In this document: positions 6,414-12,860 of the stretch, piece by piece | Layout of the letters: each line of letters begins with the position of its first letter | Position numbering within the stretch: the stretch's first letter is position 1 | Assembly: GCA_015486895.1 (NCBI GenBank) | Contig: WFQT01000294.1 | Span: 1-12,860, forward strand | Source of the DNA: Anaerolineae bacterium | GTDB taxonomy: Bacteria; Chloroflexota; Anaerolineae; JAADDB01 | Length of the DNA stretch: 12,860 nucleotides | Direction: 5' to 3' | Program-made: the position numbers and the translations under genes | Notes under the pieces: model-generated | What the model was told of the DNA's origin: nothing | The model's database searches: none | The model's input: the letters and a program-made list of their open reading frames with translations, nothing else

Positions 6414-6488
6414 CTATTTTCAGAGGGCGACATCTCATTTTTTTAACCTCGCCCCGGTAAATTTTACGGTCTGACCCACTTCATGATG

Positions 6489-6494
6489 TATAAT
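6489..6494 (+). promoter_or_regulatory. Candidate -10 box for clpP-clpX
   Basis: A perfect TATAAT lies 64 nt before the clpP start. No good -35 hexamer is found at 16-18 bp spacing (TTACGG would be 19 bp away), so an activator or another sigma factor may be involved. No CIRCE-type inverted repeat is seen. Confidence 0.4.
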
Positions 6495-6520
6495 AAGCAC
6501 ATAAATCACAGAGAAACAAT

Positions 6521-6546
6521 AGGAGGGCATGTCCTCGTGGAAGGAG
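6521..6546 (+). promoter_or_regulatory. Two Shine-Dalgarno sequences before clpP
   Basis: AAGGAG (6541-6546) is 11 nt before the clpP ATG and serves it. A stronger AGGAGGG (6521-6527) lies 30 nt before the ATG and would fit a five-codon GTG frame (6537-6551) that ends across the second SD; an ATG at 6529 is too close to it. Whether the upstream site is used is unknown. Confidence 0.4.
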
Positions 6547-6557
6547 TTTGATTACCT

Positions 6558-7166
6558 ATGTTACCTAAAGCTTTAGTGCCGATGGTTATTGAACAGAGTG
6601 GCCGGGGTGAGCGCGCTTATGACATCTATTCCTTGTTGCTCAAAGAGCGCATTATTTTCCTGGGGGCTTCAATTAACGACGCGGTAGCCGATCTCGTTAT
6701 TGCTCAGTTACTTTATTTAAACCGGGAAGACCCGGAACGCGATATTCAGTTTTATCTTAATTCGCCGGGGGGGCAGATTTATCCGGGCCTGGCGATTTAC
6801 GATACCATGCAGATGATCCAGGCTCCCGTGGCGACCTTTGCAGTTGGTTGGACAGCCAGCATGGGAACGATCCTATTAGCCGGAGGAACGAAAGGCAAGC
6901 GGTATGCCTTACCCCACGCAACCATTCACATGCACCCTGCTGGCGGTGGTACCCAAGGCTACACGCAAGATGTGCGCATCCAATTCAAAGAGCTAGAACG
7001 CATGCAGAACTTGCTCTTTAGCATCCTGGCAAAGCACACAGGACAAAAGCGGGAGAACATTGAGGCTGATTTCGATCGTGATCGCTACATGGACGCCAAG
7101 CAGGCGCTGGAATACGGTTTGATCGACCATATTATCGGTGCATCCGAGGAGGAACAAACATCATGA
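6558..7166 (+). CDS. clpP: ATP-dependent Clp protease proteolytic subunit
   Basis: A 202-residue serine protease that forms the two stacked heptameric rings of ClpXP and cuts substrates fed in by ClpX. The catalytic triad is intact: Ser101 in TASMG (99-103), His126 in HMHPAGG (124-130) and Asp175 in DRDRY. The oxyanion strand NSPGG (68-72) is present. The length and N-terminus (MLPKALVPMVIEQSGRGERAYDIYS-like start) are typical, with a short propeptide at most. The ATG is set by AAGGAG 11 nt upstream. The gene overlaps clpX by ATGA, so the two subunits are translated together. A small difference from the common MIHQPLGG motif (here HMHPAGGG) does not touch the catalytic His. Confidence 0.96.
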   Translation: MLPKALVPMVIEQSGRGERAYDIYSLLLKERIIFLGASINDAVADLVIAQLLYLNREDPERDIQFYLNSPGGQIYPGLAIYDTMQMIQAPVATFAVGWTASMGTILLAGGTKGKRYALPHATIHMHPAGGGTQGYTQDVRIQFKELERMQNLLFSILAKHTGQKRENIEADFDRDRYMDAKQALEYGLIDHIIGASEEEQTS

Positions 7167-8446
7167 CTGAGCCTCGCTGTTCTTTCTGCGGACGCTCGCA
7201 AGACGAAGTGGCTCGCCTTATTGCCGGCCCGGATGATGTGTACATCTGCAATGAATGTGTTGCCCTTTGCCAGGAAATTCTGGAAGAAGAAGGCATTGCT
7301 GAATTCTCAGCACCAAAGATACGATGGGACCATGTCTTGTCCCCGGCAGATATTACCAGCAGGTTGGATGACTACGTGATCGGCCAGGATCGGGCGAAGA
7401 AAGTGCTTTCTGTGGCAGTATACAACCACTACAAGCGATTGAGGCACGCCCAGGAAAACAACCCTGCCGCCGTCGAATTGCAGAAAAGCAATATCCTATT
7501 CATTGGGCCCACCGGCAGCGGCAAGACGTTGCTCGCACAGACATTAGCTCGCATTTTGGATGTGCCTTTCACAATCGCTGATGCGACGTCCCTCACCGAG
7601 GCTGGGTATGTAGGCGAGGATGTAGAAAACATCCTGGTCCACCTGCTGCAGGCTGCAGATTACGATATTGACAGAGCCCAAATGGGGATTGTCTACGTAG
7701 ACGAAATCGACAAGATCGCCCGTAAGTCCGGAGGCAACCCTTCCATCACTCGCGATGTATCAGGGGAAGGTGTGCAACAGGCATTACTAAAGATCATCGA
7801 AGGCACGTTAGCTAACATCCCACCCCAGGGAGGACGTAAGCACCCTCAACAGGATTTCATCCAGTTGGATACTTCTAACATCCTTTTCATCCTCGGAGGG
7901 AGCTTCAATGGCTTAGAGCAAATCGTCAATCAGCGAGTGAACACAAAAGACAACATGGGCTTTACCAGCAAGCCACATTTGCTAAAGAATAACACTGAGG
8001 TAAATGAGTTGCTGGCTCAGGTTGAGCCGGAAGATTTAGTCCAATATGGCATGATTCCAGAATTTGTCGGCCGGGTGCCAGTTGTCGTAGCGTTCCATGC
8101 CTTGGATAAAGCCGCCCTGATGGAAATCTTGACTAAACCGAAGAACGCCATCACCAAGCAGTATCAACATTTGTTTTCCTTGGACAATGTAACACTAGAG
8201 TTCCATCCAGATGCCTTAAAGGCTATTGCCGAAAAGGCAGAGCAGCAGAAAACGGGAGCCCGTGGATTACGTTCCATTGTCGAGGACATTTTGTTGGACG
8301 TCATGTATGAGATCCCGACACTGGACGGTGTCTCCAAGTGCATAATCAGCACCGCTACAGTACGAAAAGGACAACCGCCACGACTGTTGGATAAAGATAA
8401 CATACCAATTGCCTGGGGACGGAACAGACTGGCGAAAAGTGCCTGA
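7163..8446 (+). CDS. clpX: ClpX, AAA+ unfoldase subunit of the Clp protease
   Basis: A 427-residue hexameric unfoldase that recognises, unfolds and threads proteins into ClpP. The N-terminal zinc-binding domain has four cysteines (6, 9, 29, 32). The AAA+ core shows Walker A GPTGSGKT (115-122), pore loop GYVG (148-151), Walker B IVYVDEID (176-183), the RKH loop at 225-227, the ClpP-docking loop in its MGF form (265-267), Arg finger Arg304 in EFVGR and sensor 2 GARGLR (365-370). All key residues are present. GAGGAGG at 7146-7152 lies 10 nt before the ATG, inside clpP. An intrinsic terminator follows about 70 nt after the stop, so clpP-clpX likely end a transcript there. Confidence 0.97.
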   Translation: MTEPRCSFCGRSQDEVARLIAGPDDVYICNECVALCQEILEEEGIAEFSAPKIRWDHVLSPADITSRLDDYVIGQDRAKKVLSVAVYNHYKRLRHAQENNPAAVELQKSNILFIGPTGSGKTLLAQTLARILDVPFTIADATSLTEAGYVGEDVENILVHLLQAADYDIDRAQMGIVYVDEIDKIARKSGGNPSITRDVSGEGVQQALLKIIEGTLANIPPQGGRKHPQQDFIQLDTSNILFILGGSFNGLEQIVNQRVNTKDNMGFTSKPHLLKNNTEVNELLAQVEPEDLVQYGMIPEFVGRVPVVVAFHALDKAALMEILTKPKNAITKQYQHLFSLDNVTLEFHPDALKAIAEKAEQQKTGARGLRSIVEDILLDVMYEIPTLDGVSKCIISTATVRKGQPPRLLDKDNIPIAWGRNRLAKSA

Positions 8447-8454
8447 TTGCCGTA

Positions 8455-8504
8455 CAATTTGCACAGATTAGAAATACAGAAATAAAATCTGCGAAATCTG
8501 TGGT
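8455..8504. repeat. AATCTGTG-family repeat after clpX
   Basis: A left arm with TTTGCACAGATT (8458-8469) faces a right arm AAAATCTGCGAAATCTGTGG (8484-8503). The arms are imperfect inverted repeats around a short A-rich centre. It starts 9 nt after the clpX stop. Confidence 0.6.
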
Positions 8505-8517
8505 CAGCGATCACGTG

Positions 8518-8538
8518 AAGCCTGTGGTTGGCTTTTTT
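8518..8538 (+). terminator. Intrinsic terminator of clpP-clpX
   Basis: AAGCC (8518-8522) pairs with GGCTT (8530-8534) around a 7-nt loop and runs straight into T6 (8533-8538). The stem is short but the T-run is the best in the window. It lies in the part shared with the region before tig, where the T-run is absent. Confidence 0.55.
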
Positions 8539-8539
8539 G

Positions 8540-8558
8540 ATCCTGGCTCAACCAGGAT
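8540..8558. repeat. CCTGG-loop-CCAGG hairpin, copy 2
   Basis: ATCCTGG (8540-8546) and CCAGGAT (8552-8558) form a perfect 7-bp stem with loop CTCAA, followed by AGG. It matches the block at 4180-4198 and, like it, stands a short way (26 nt) before a gene start. Confidence 0.6.
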
Positions 8559-8584
8559 AGGAATAACGATCGTCGGGGGAGAGA

Positions 8585-8941
8585 ATGTCAGAAGAGGATT
8601 GGAAACAGTTGCCACTAATTGCTCGCTCTAACTTCTGGCTGGAAATTGACGGCGTAGTGGTTCTCAGCCAGTGGCGGGTGCGGCTCCTAAAGACAATTGC
8701 GCAGACAGGTTCCATCAGCGCGGCAGCCCGCCATTTAGAGATCCCCTATCGTTTAGCCTGGCAACGCGTCCACGAAATGGAAGAACGGCTTCACACACCG
8801 TTGTTAGCTAGCAAGCGGGGTGGACATGGCGGTGGTGGCAGCGCGCTGACCCCTGTTGCGGAAGAACTAATTCGCCGTTATGAGCGTTTCGCCAAGGGGT
8901 TGGATGAAGTAGTGAATAGCCACTTTCACGATGCTTTCTGA
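8585..8941 (+). CDS. ModE-type winged-helix transcriptional regulator, single domain
   Basis: A 118-residue protein matching the N-terminal DNA-binding domain of ModE and related LysR-like winged helices. The helix-turn-helix is GSISAAARHLEIPYRLAW (42-59), with the recognition part of SYRxAW type. It is followed by the wing: PLLASKRGGHGGGGSALT (72-89), where the Gly-rich GGxGGGG block is characteristic of the family. The C-terminal molybdate-binding (MOP) domains of full ModE are missing; such solo forms are known. GGGGGAG at 8575-8581 sets the start. No molybdate transport gene is in the window, so the metal, if any, and the target are unknown. It is convergent with the export operon and preceded by the clpX terminator and the shared hairpin. 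Confidence 0.88.
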   Translation: MSEEDWKQLPLIARSNFWLEIDGVVVLSQWRVRLLKTIAQTGSISAAARHLEIPYRLAWQRVHEMEERLHTPLLASKRGGHGGGGSALTPVAEELIRRYERFAKGLDEVVNSHFHDAF

Positions 8942-8971
8942 GGCCGACCTCTTTCCTACCCCTTAACTGTG

Positions 8972-8994
8972 AAGATTCTGCTGCTTAGTCAGCC
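8972..8994 (-). repeat. 23-bp dispersed motif, copy 2
   Basis: The reverse complement contains CTGACTAAGCAGCA and matches 5837-5859 at 20 of 23 positions. It lies 31 nt after the ModE-like gene. Confidence 0.55.
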
Positions 8995-9027
8995 CTTTCC
9001 TAATTGCTCTTTAGCCTACATTTATCA

Positions 9028-9045
9028 GGCCCGCTCTCGCGGGCC
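9028..9045 (-). terminator. GC-rich hairpin between convergent genes
   Basis: GGCCCGC (9028-9034) and GCGGGCC (9039-9045) form a perfect 7-bp stem. Read on the minus strand, the loop is GAGA, a GNRA tetraloop, which suggests it belongs to the transcript of the export operon and lies about 105 nt beyond its last stop. There is no T-run on either strand, so it may stabilise the mRNA end more than terminate. Confidence 0.45.
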
Positions 9046-9110
9046 CGTTGGCGGCCACCCTCAGGGTTCAACTACTATCGGGCGTTAAATTCAATTTCCG
9101 AAAAACTAAC

Positions 9111-9147
9111 GAAAATCTGCTGTGCCAGTGTTATCTGCGTCCTCTCA
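9111..9147 (+). repeat. Degenerate AATCTGTG-family repeat
   Basis: AAAATCTG, GTGTTATCTGCGTCC and CTCA resemble the half-units seen in other gaps, with several substitutions. It is the least conserved copy and is close to the stop of the permease gene. Confidence 0.4.
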
Positions 9148-9151
9148 CAGA

Positions 9152-10381
9152 TCATTCATAGCGCAGGGCGTCGATTGGGTTAAGCCGAGCTGCTCGCGTG
9201 GCCGGGTAAATACCGAAAAACAGCCCTACCCCCGCCGAAAAACCGGTGGCCAAAAGCACAGCGCTCGGCGTCACCAGTGCGTGCAACCCATTCACTAAGG
9301 TGGAGACTAACATTGCCCCGGCGACACCTAACAGGATGCCGATGACACCTCCCATCAAAGAAAGTACCATCGCTTCAATGAGAAATTGCCCCAAGATGTC
9401 GCGGCGGCGGGCGCCCACCGCTTTGCGCAGGCCAATTTCACGCGTGCGCTCGGTGACGGAGACCAACATGATGTTCATAATACCGATACCGCCCACTAAC
9501 AGCGAGATGGCAGCGATGGCGCCCAGGAAGATCGTCAACATGCCGGTAATTTCGCCAAAGATAGAAATCAAGTCCTCCTGGCTGATAACTTCAAAGTCGT
9601 CATTATTAGCGTACTGGATATTGTGCTGTTGCCGTAAGATTTCCGTGATTTCCTGTCTGGCCGCAGCCATGCGGTCCTTGGAAACAGCTTGAACATATAT
9701 CAAGGTAATTGTGTACTGTCCCCGTGCGGTGCGTGCTTTGCTCAGCCGGGTCTGAGCTGTCGTCAGCGGTATCAATACCGTATTATCTTCATTGCCAAAG
9801 GAGCTTCCTCCTTTTGGTGTCAACAGGCCAATGACCTTGAAAGGAATGCCTTTGATCTTGATTGTTTGCCCGATAGGCCACTCCTCTTTGGGGAACAAAT
9901 CCTTGGCGGCTTGCTGTCCGAGAACGGCTACCCGGAATTTCCCCTGGATGTCAGTCGCCTCAATAGCACGGCCAGCAGCGATTTCCCATTGGCGTACCTC
10001 GTTGTATTCTTCAGTGACCCCGGCAATTGTGGGCATGATGCTATTCTGTCCCCGGGATACCGGAAAAGTGCGAATCAACACCGGGGCAGTGTGCAAGACA
10101 TCGGGTGCCTGCAACGAGTCGGAAATGGCCCGCGCATCATCCACGGTCAACGGCCGGCTCGGCACGGCACCTGGGTGCCGTGCCTTCGCAGCCACGAACA
10201 GCAAGTTCGTACCGACACTTTGAAACTGGTCGGTGATGTACTGCTGCACGCCGTTGCCAGCGGCCATCAGAGCAATAACTGCAGCAACGCCAATGACAAT
10301 CCCCAACATAGTAAGGAACGCTCTCGTCTTGTTCACAAGGAGCGACCGGAAAGCGATGCGTAAAGATTCAATGATATTCAC
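9152..10381 (-). CDS. MacB/FtsX-family ABC transporter permease
   Basis: A 409-residue permease of the mechanotransmission type, which couples ATP hydrolysis to movement of an extracytoplasmic domain and drives export or release of a substrate and not uptake. TM1 is about 21-43, followed by a large extracytoplasmic domain (about 45-280) and three TM segments (282-305, 332-357, 371-392). Family motifs are TREIGLRKAVGARRRDIL (313-330) and PATRAARLNPIDALRYE at the C-terminus. The start is GTG, overlapping the ATPase stop as GTGA, with GGAG 7 nt upstream. It is split from its ATPase, unlike E. coli MacB where both are fused, and resembles Bacillus YknZ. The substrate cannot be told from sequence. 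Confidence 0.93.
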   Translation of the reverse strand: MNIIESLRIAFRSLLVNKTRAFLTMLGIVIGVAAVIALMAAGNGVQQYITDQFQSVGTNLLFVAAKARHPGAVPSRPLTVDDARAISDSLQAPDVLHTAPVLIRTFPVSRGQNSIMPTIAGVTEEYNEVRQWEIAAGRAIEATDIQGKFRVAVLGQQAAKDLFPKEEWPIGQTIKIKGIPFKVIGLLTPKGGSSFGNEDNTVLIPLTTAQTRLSKARTARGQYTITLIYVQAVSKDRMAAARQEITEILRQQHNIQYANNDDFEVISQEDLISIFGEITGMLTIFLGAIAAISLLVGGIGIMNIMLVSVTERTREIGLRKAVGARRRDILGQFLIEAMVLSLMGGVIGILLGVAGAMLVSTLVNGLHALVTPSAVLLATGFSAGVGLFFGIYPATRAARLNPIDALRYE

Positions 10382-11151
10382 GAGACAACTCCATTGCGCT
10401 CGTATAAGCCACGACCGCTGACGGCCCGGCGGGGCGATGACACCGGCTTATCGGAAATGATCAGCCCATCTTGCAGGTGGACTATGCGCCGGGTATGCTC
10501 CGCAATCTCCGGCTCATGAGTCACGAAGATCACGGTGATGCCCAATTCTTCGTTTAATTTCTGGAAGATCGCCATAATCTCGCTGCCCGATTTGGAATCC
10601 AGATTGCCAGTGGGCTCATCGGCCAGGATAATGCTCGGCTCGTTGACCAGGGCTCGGGCAATGGCTACTCGCTGTTGCTGCCCTCCGGAAAGCTCGTTGG
10701 GCTTGTGGTGCAGCCGATCTCCTAAACCCACCGCTTCCAATGCTTGCGTTGCGCGCTCCCGGCGGTGCTTCGCCCCGGCATAAATCAGCGGCAACTCAAC
10801 ATTCGTCAGTGCCGCCGTCCGTGGCAAGAGGTTGAAACTCTGGAAAACAAAGCCGATTTTCCGGTTGCGAATGTACGCTAACTGGTCGTCGTTGAGATTG
10901 GCCACATTTTCATCGCCCAACACGTAAATGCCCTCTGTAGGCTGGTCCAATGCCCCTAAGATATTCATTAACGTCGACTTACCGGAGCCGGAAGGCCCCA
11001 TGATAGCCACGATCTCGCCTTTGTGCACGATCAGATCAATGCCGCGCAAGGCATGAACTGCCATGCTGCCCATCCGATAGATCTTAGTGATTCCTGCCAA
11101 TTTGATGATCACCTCGCCAGAGGCAGGAACGGCTTGTTGTTTCATCGCCAT
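10378..11151 (-). CDS. MacB/LolD-family ABC transporter ATP-binding protein
   Basis: A 257-residue ATPase that powers the neighbouring permease. Walker A is GPSGSGKST (52-60), Q-loop Gln104, signature LSGGQQQR (154-161), Walker B IILADEP with Glu179, D-loop near NLDS (183-186) and switch His212. The pattern GxxDxPTxG...LxxxxLAxIRNRxIGFVFQxFNLLPR is typical of the LolD/MacB/YknY group. The C-terminal 25 residues are a short family-variable tail. The ATG has AAGGAGG about 8 nt upstream; ATG three codons in is a less likely start. It starts 18 nt after the adaptor stop and overlaps the permease start by 4 nt, so all three are one operon. Confidence 0.95.
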   Translation of the reverse strand: MAMKQQAVPASGEVIIKLAGITKIYRMGSMAVHALRGIDLIVHKGEIVAIMGPSGSGKSTLMNILGALDQPTEGIYVLGDENVANLNDDQLAYIRNRKIGFVFQSFNLLPRTAALTNVELPLIYAGAKHRRERATQALEAVGLGDRLHHKPNELSGGQQQRVAIARALVNEPSIILADEPTGNLDSKSGSEIMAIFQKLNEELGITVIFVTHEPEIAEHTRRIVHLQDGLIISDKPVSSPRRAVSGRGLYERNGVVS

Positions 11152-11169
11152 CTGCTTATCCTCCTTGCC

Positions 11170-12555
11170 TCAGTTAGATGAGAACTTCATCTTTAAGCTG
11201 CTTTTGCTGTCTTGGAGAATGAGGGCGATGGTGTCGCCTTCCTGCAGGCCAGCGGTGACTTCGCTCATCCGGTCATTGCGCAGACCAATCTGTATGATCA
11301 GCGGCTGGGGGACGCCGTCCACCAGTTTTTGTACTCGAGCTTGGCCTGTTTGCCGATCCAACTGAATGTAACGATTAGGAATCAGCAGGACGTTATCTTT
11401 CTCTTGGCTGACAATATTCGCTACGGCGCTCATACCGGAACGTAGAGGAAAATCCGTAGGGGCTAAGTTGATGCGCACCCGATAAGAGACCGCGCTGGCC
11501 CCGGCAGTCGGCACGGGTGATACATACACTACTTTACCGTGTAATTCGGCGTCGGGAGCGGCATCCAGAGTAATGTCTGCTTGCTGCCCCACATTCACTG
11601 ACCGGATGTCTAACTCGTCCACATCCACATCAGCATGGAACTTAGAAGCATCATCTAATACAATGGCCGGTCTACCTGCCGCCGCGGCCATTTGGCCCAC
11701 CTTCAGATTCACTTCGGCAACAACCGCATCCATGGGAGCCGTTAAAGCCGTCTTTTCCAGGAGCAATTTCGCCTGTTCCAGAGCAACTTTAGCCGTTTCC
11801 ACTTGAGCTTGAGCAATGATCACTTGGTACCGATCCGGGCCTTTCAGTAGTTTTTCCAACTGTGCCTCTGCTTGGGCAATTTGGGCTTTGGCGCTGGCTA
11901 ATTGGGCATCGCTGGCCCCTTTCGTTGCCTGGCGATATTGCGCTTGCGCTTGTTCATAGCTAATCGTTGCATCCTGTAATTGCAATGATTGTGGTAGCCG
12001 AGCCACGTCAGGGCGGTACTTCACGAGGTCATACATCGCTTGCGCTTGTTGCAGCGCAGCACGTGCCCGGTCCACGGCGGCCTTGGCAGAAGCCACTTCG
12101 TCGGCAGATGGGCCGGCTACGAGTTTATCGTAATTAGCTTTCGCCGCCTCAAGGTTAGCCCTGGCGGCGGCTACGTCTTTCGGGTCGGCAGGCTCGTTTA
12201 GTTGCTCCAAACGAGCTTCTGCACTTTTCAAATTTGCTCTCGCCTGCCGCTCCTGCAACTTCACACTGCGCTGGTCGACTTTTGCCAACAGGTCACCTTT
12301 GTGCACCGCTTGCCCTTCTTGCACGAGAATGTCAGTCACTTCGCCGCCGGTGCCGAAGCTCAAGTTGACCTGGGCCACATCCTGGATGTTGCCACTGGCG
12401 TTCACAACAGCGGTGATGTTACCTCGCTTGACAACGTACGTCTTGAAGTTAGGCGATGTTTTGGCTTTCTGGTGGCCGTTCACCTGGCTGTATAGAAGCC
12501 AACTGCCGCCCAGCAACACCACTAAAATCGCCCCGATGATGAGTATTCTTTTCAT
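11170..12555 (-). CDS. HlyD/MacA-like periplasmic-type efflux adaptor
   Basis: A 461-residue adaptor anchored by one N-terminal TM segment (about 3-23), which in such systems links the permease to the outside or the cell envelope. Biotinyl/lipoyl-like halves are at about 71-94 (VTDILVQEGQAVHKGDLLAK) and 271-290. Between them is a long coiled-coil hairpin (about 97-267). It contains four units of exactly 27 residues in two pairs (121-147, 148-174 and 212-238, 239-265) sharing an ASAKA-like core. Beta-barrel and membrane-proximal domains follow. The start chosen is ATG at 12555, because GGGAG lies 6 nt upstream; the longest frame starts at 12645, but that codon lies in the likely promoter -10 box and lacks an SD. 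It resembles YknX of Bacillus. No TolC-like gene is near. Confidence 0.9.
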   Translation of the reverse strand: MKRILIIGAILVVLLGGSWLLYSQVNGHQKAKTSPNFKTYVVKRGNITAVVNASGNIQDVAQVNLSFGTGGEVTDILVQEGQAVHKGDLLAKVDQRSVKLQERQARANLKSAEARLEQLNEPADPKDVAAARANLEAAKANYDKLVAGPSADEVASAKAAVDRARAALQQAQAMYDLVKYRPDVARLPQSLQLQDATISYEQAQAQYRQATKGASDAQLASAKAQIAQAEAQLEKLLKGPDRYQVIIAQAQVETAKVALEQAKLLLEKTALTAPMDAVVAEVNLKVGQMAAAAGRPAIVLDDASKFHADVDVDELDIRSVNVGQQADITLDAAPDAELHGKVVYVSPVPTAGASAVSYRVRINLAPTDFPLRSGMSAVANIVSQEKDNVLLIPNRYIQLDRQTGQARVQKLVDGVPQPLIIQIGLRNDRMSEVTAGLQEGDTIALILQDSKSSLKMKFSSN

Positions 12556-12644
12556 TCTGTTCTCCCATTTCATTATCTGTGAAACGCCATATCCCCTTTT
12601 CGTCGCCACTAAGGCTACTCGCAAGAGGCTATCGTCTGCATACA

Positions 12645-12673
12645 AACATACAAAAGTGAACGACAGATTTCAA
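12645..12673 (-). promoter_or_regulatory. Candidate promoter of the adaptor-ATPase-permease operon
   Basis: Read on the minus strand, TTGAAA (plus 12668-12673) and TATGTT (plus 12645-12650) are separated by 17 bp. The -35 matches the consensus at five positions and the -10 at four. Transcription would start near 12638, giving a leader of about 80 nt. No operator palindrome is clear in the leader. Confidence 0.45.
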
Positions 12674-12718
12674 TCACGTCTTATACTGACTTCCACAAAT
12701 GAAAGAATCCTAAAGACT

Positions 12719-12782
12719 AATCTGTGTCATCTGTGGTTCATTTTCTTGCACCATGTACAAGAATCTCACCGGTAAAGTACTA
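12719..12782 (-). repeat. Dispersed repeat, copy B, with conserved hairpin
   Basis: In reverse complement this matches 4066-4137: TAGTACTTTACCGGTGA, a TTCTTG-loop-CAAGAA hairpin (12743-12763), then AATGAACCACAGAT and ACACAGATT. The stem is kept, with a U-A pair of copy A replaced by a U-G pair, while the 7-nt loop is different. The TAG at 12780-12782 in this repeat is also the stop codon of the partial gene at the window edge. Confidence 0.75.
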
Positions 12783-12860
12783 ACTCAACCGACTGCCTAA
12801 GCCACCCAATAATGCCATGCCTCCGGTAAGCCCTAATGAGAGCAAGAAATAGACAACAGT
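12780..12860 (-). CDS. C-terminal end of an unknown hydrophobic protein (partial)
   Basis: A minus-strand frame is open from the window edge for 26 codons and ends with TAG at 12780. It reads TVVYFLLSLGLTGGMALLGG, then LGSRLS: one hydrophobic segment and a short polar end, like the last TM segment of a membrane protein. The family cannot be named from so little. It is upstream of the export operon on the same strand but separated by 224 nt that hold a repeat and a promoter candidate, so it is probably a separate unit. The stop codon and the end of the gene coincide with the border of repeat copy B. Confidence 0.45.
   Translation of the reverse strand, partial: TVVYFLLSLGLTGGMALLGGLGSRLS

Noticed and set aside
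6277..6474. Plus-strand 65-codon frame and its minus-strand counterpart 6229-6438
   Set aside because: Both read through the hairpin elements and C/G runs; the residues only reflect the repeats.
9246..10363. Several plus-strand frames opposite the permease gene
   Set aside because: The minus-strand gene has full-length family motifs; these frames are its antisense shadows.
12556..12645. Longer start of the adaptor gene at 12645
   Set aside because: The codon falls within the likely -10 box, has no SD, and the added 30 residues precede the normal TM anchor; ATG 12555 has GGGAG at 6 nt.

Overview
The window looks like a chromosomal segment of a Chloroflexota bacterium (Anaerolineae-like). This is inferred from three things: surface proteins with long Thr/Pro tails, a split (not fused) MacB-type transporter as in single-membrane bacteria, and a tig-clpP-clpX order with gaps full of short dispersed repeats. 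Base composition is balanced. No tRNA, rRNA, CRISPR array or transposase gene was seen.

Left part (1-3641, + strand): the Thr/Pro-rich 3' end of a cut-off gene, then a membrane-anchored BNR/Asp-box propeller-like protein with its own 110-residue Thr/Pro tail, then a 730-residue membrane histidine kinase (about six TM segments, GAF, PAS, HisKA, HATPase). The genes are 11 and 7 nt apart, and each upstream stop codon lies inside the ribosome binding site of the next gene, so they form one translationally coupled unit. No response regulator is in view.

Middle (3642-8941, + strand): a long non-coding leader, trigger factor (tig, TTG start), an 858-bp gene-free gap, then clpP and clpX overlapping by ATGA. 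Together these are the ribosome-bound chaperone and the ClpXP protease. An intrinsic terminator follows clpX. After it comes a small orphan ModE-type winged-helix regulator without molybdate-binding domains.

Right part (8942-12860, - strand): a three-gene export operon read right to left (HlyD/MacA-like adaptor, ABC ATPase, MacB/FtsX-like permease), resembling the YknX-YknY-YknZ layout of Firmicutes. A plausible promoter lies upstream, and the C-terminal end of one more minus-strand hydrophobic protein lies at the window edge.

The most unusual content is non-coding. Every gap over 100 bp holds copies of a short family built on AATCTGTG/CCACAGATT, or the variant AATCCGTG, usually as inverted arms. 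Other elements recur too: a pair of about 65-70 bp copies 8.6 kb apart in opposite orientation that keep a hairpin stem while the loop changes, a CCTGG-loop-CCAGG hairpin before two gene starts, and a 23-bp motif present twice in opposite orientation. These look like non-autonomous repeats or structured RNA/DNA elements and are the best candidates for something undescribed.
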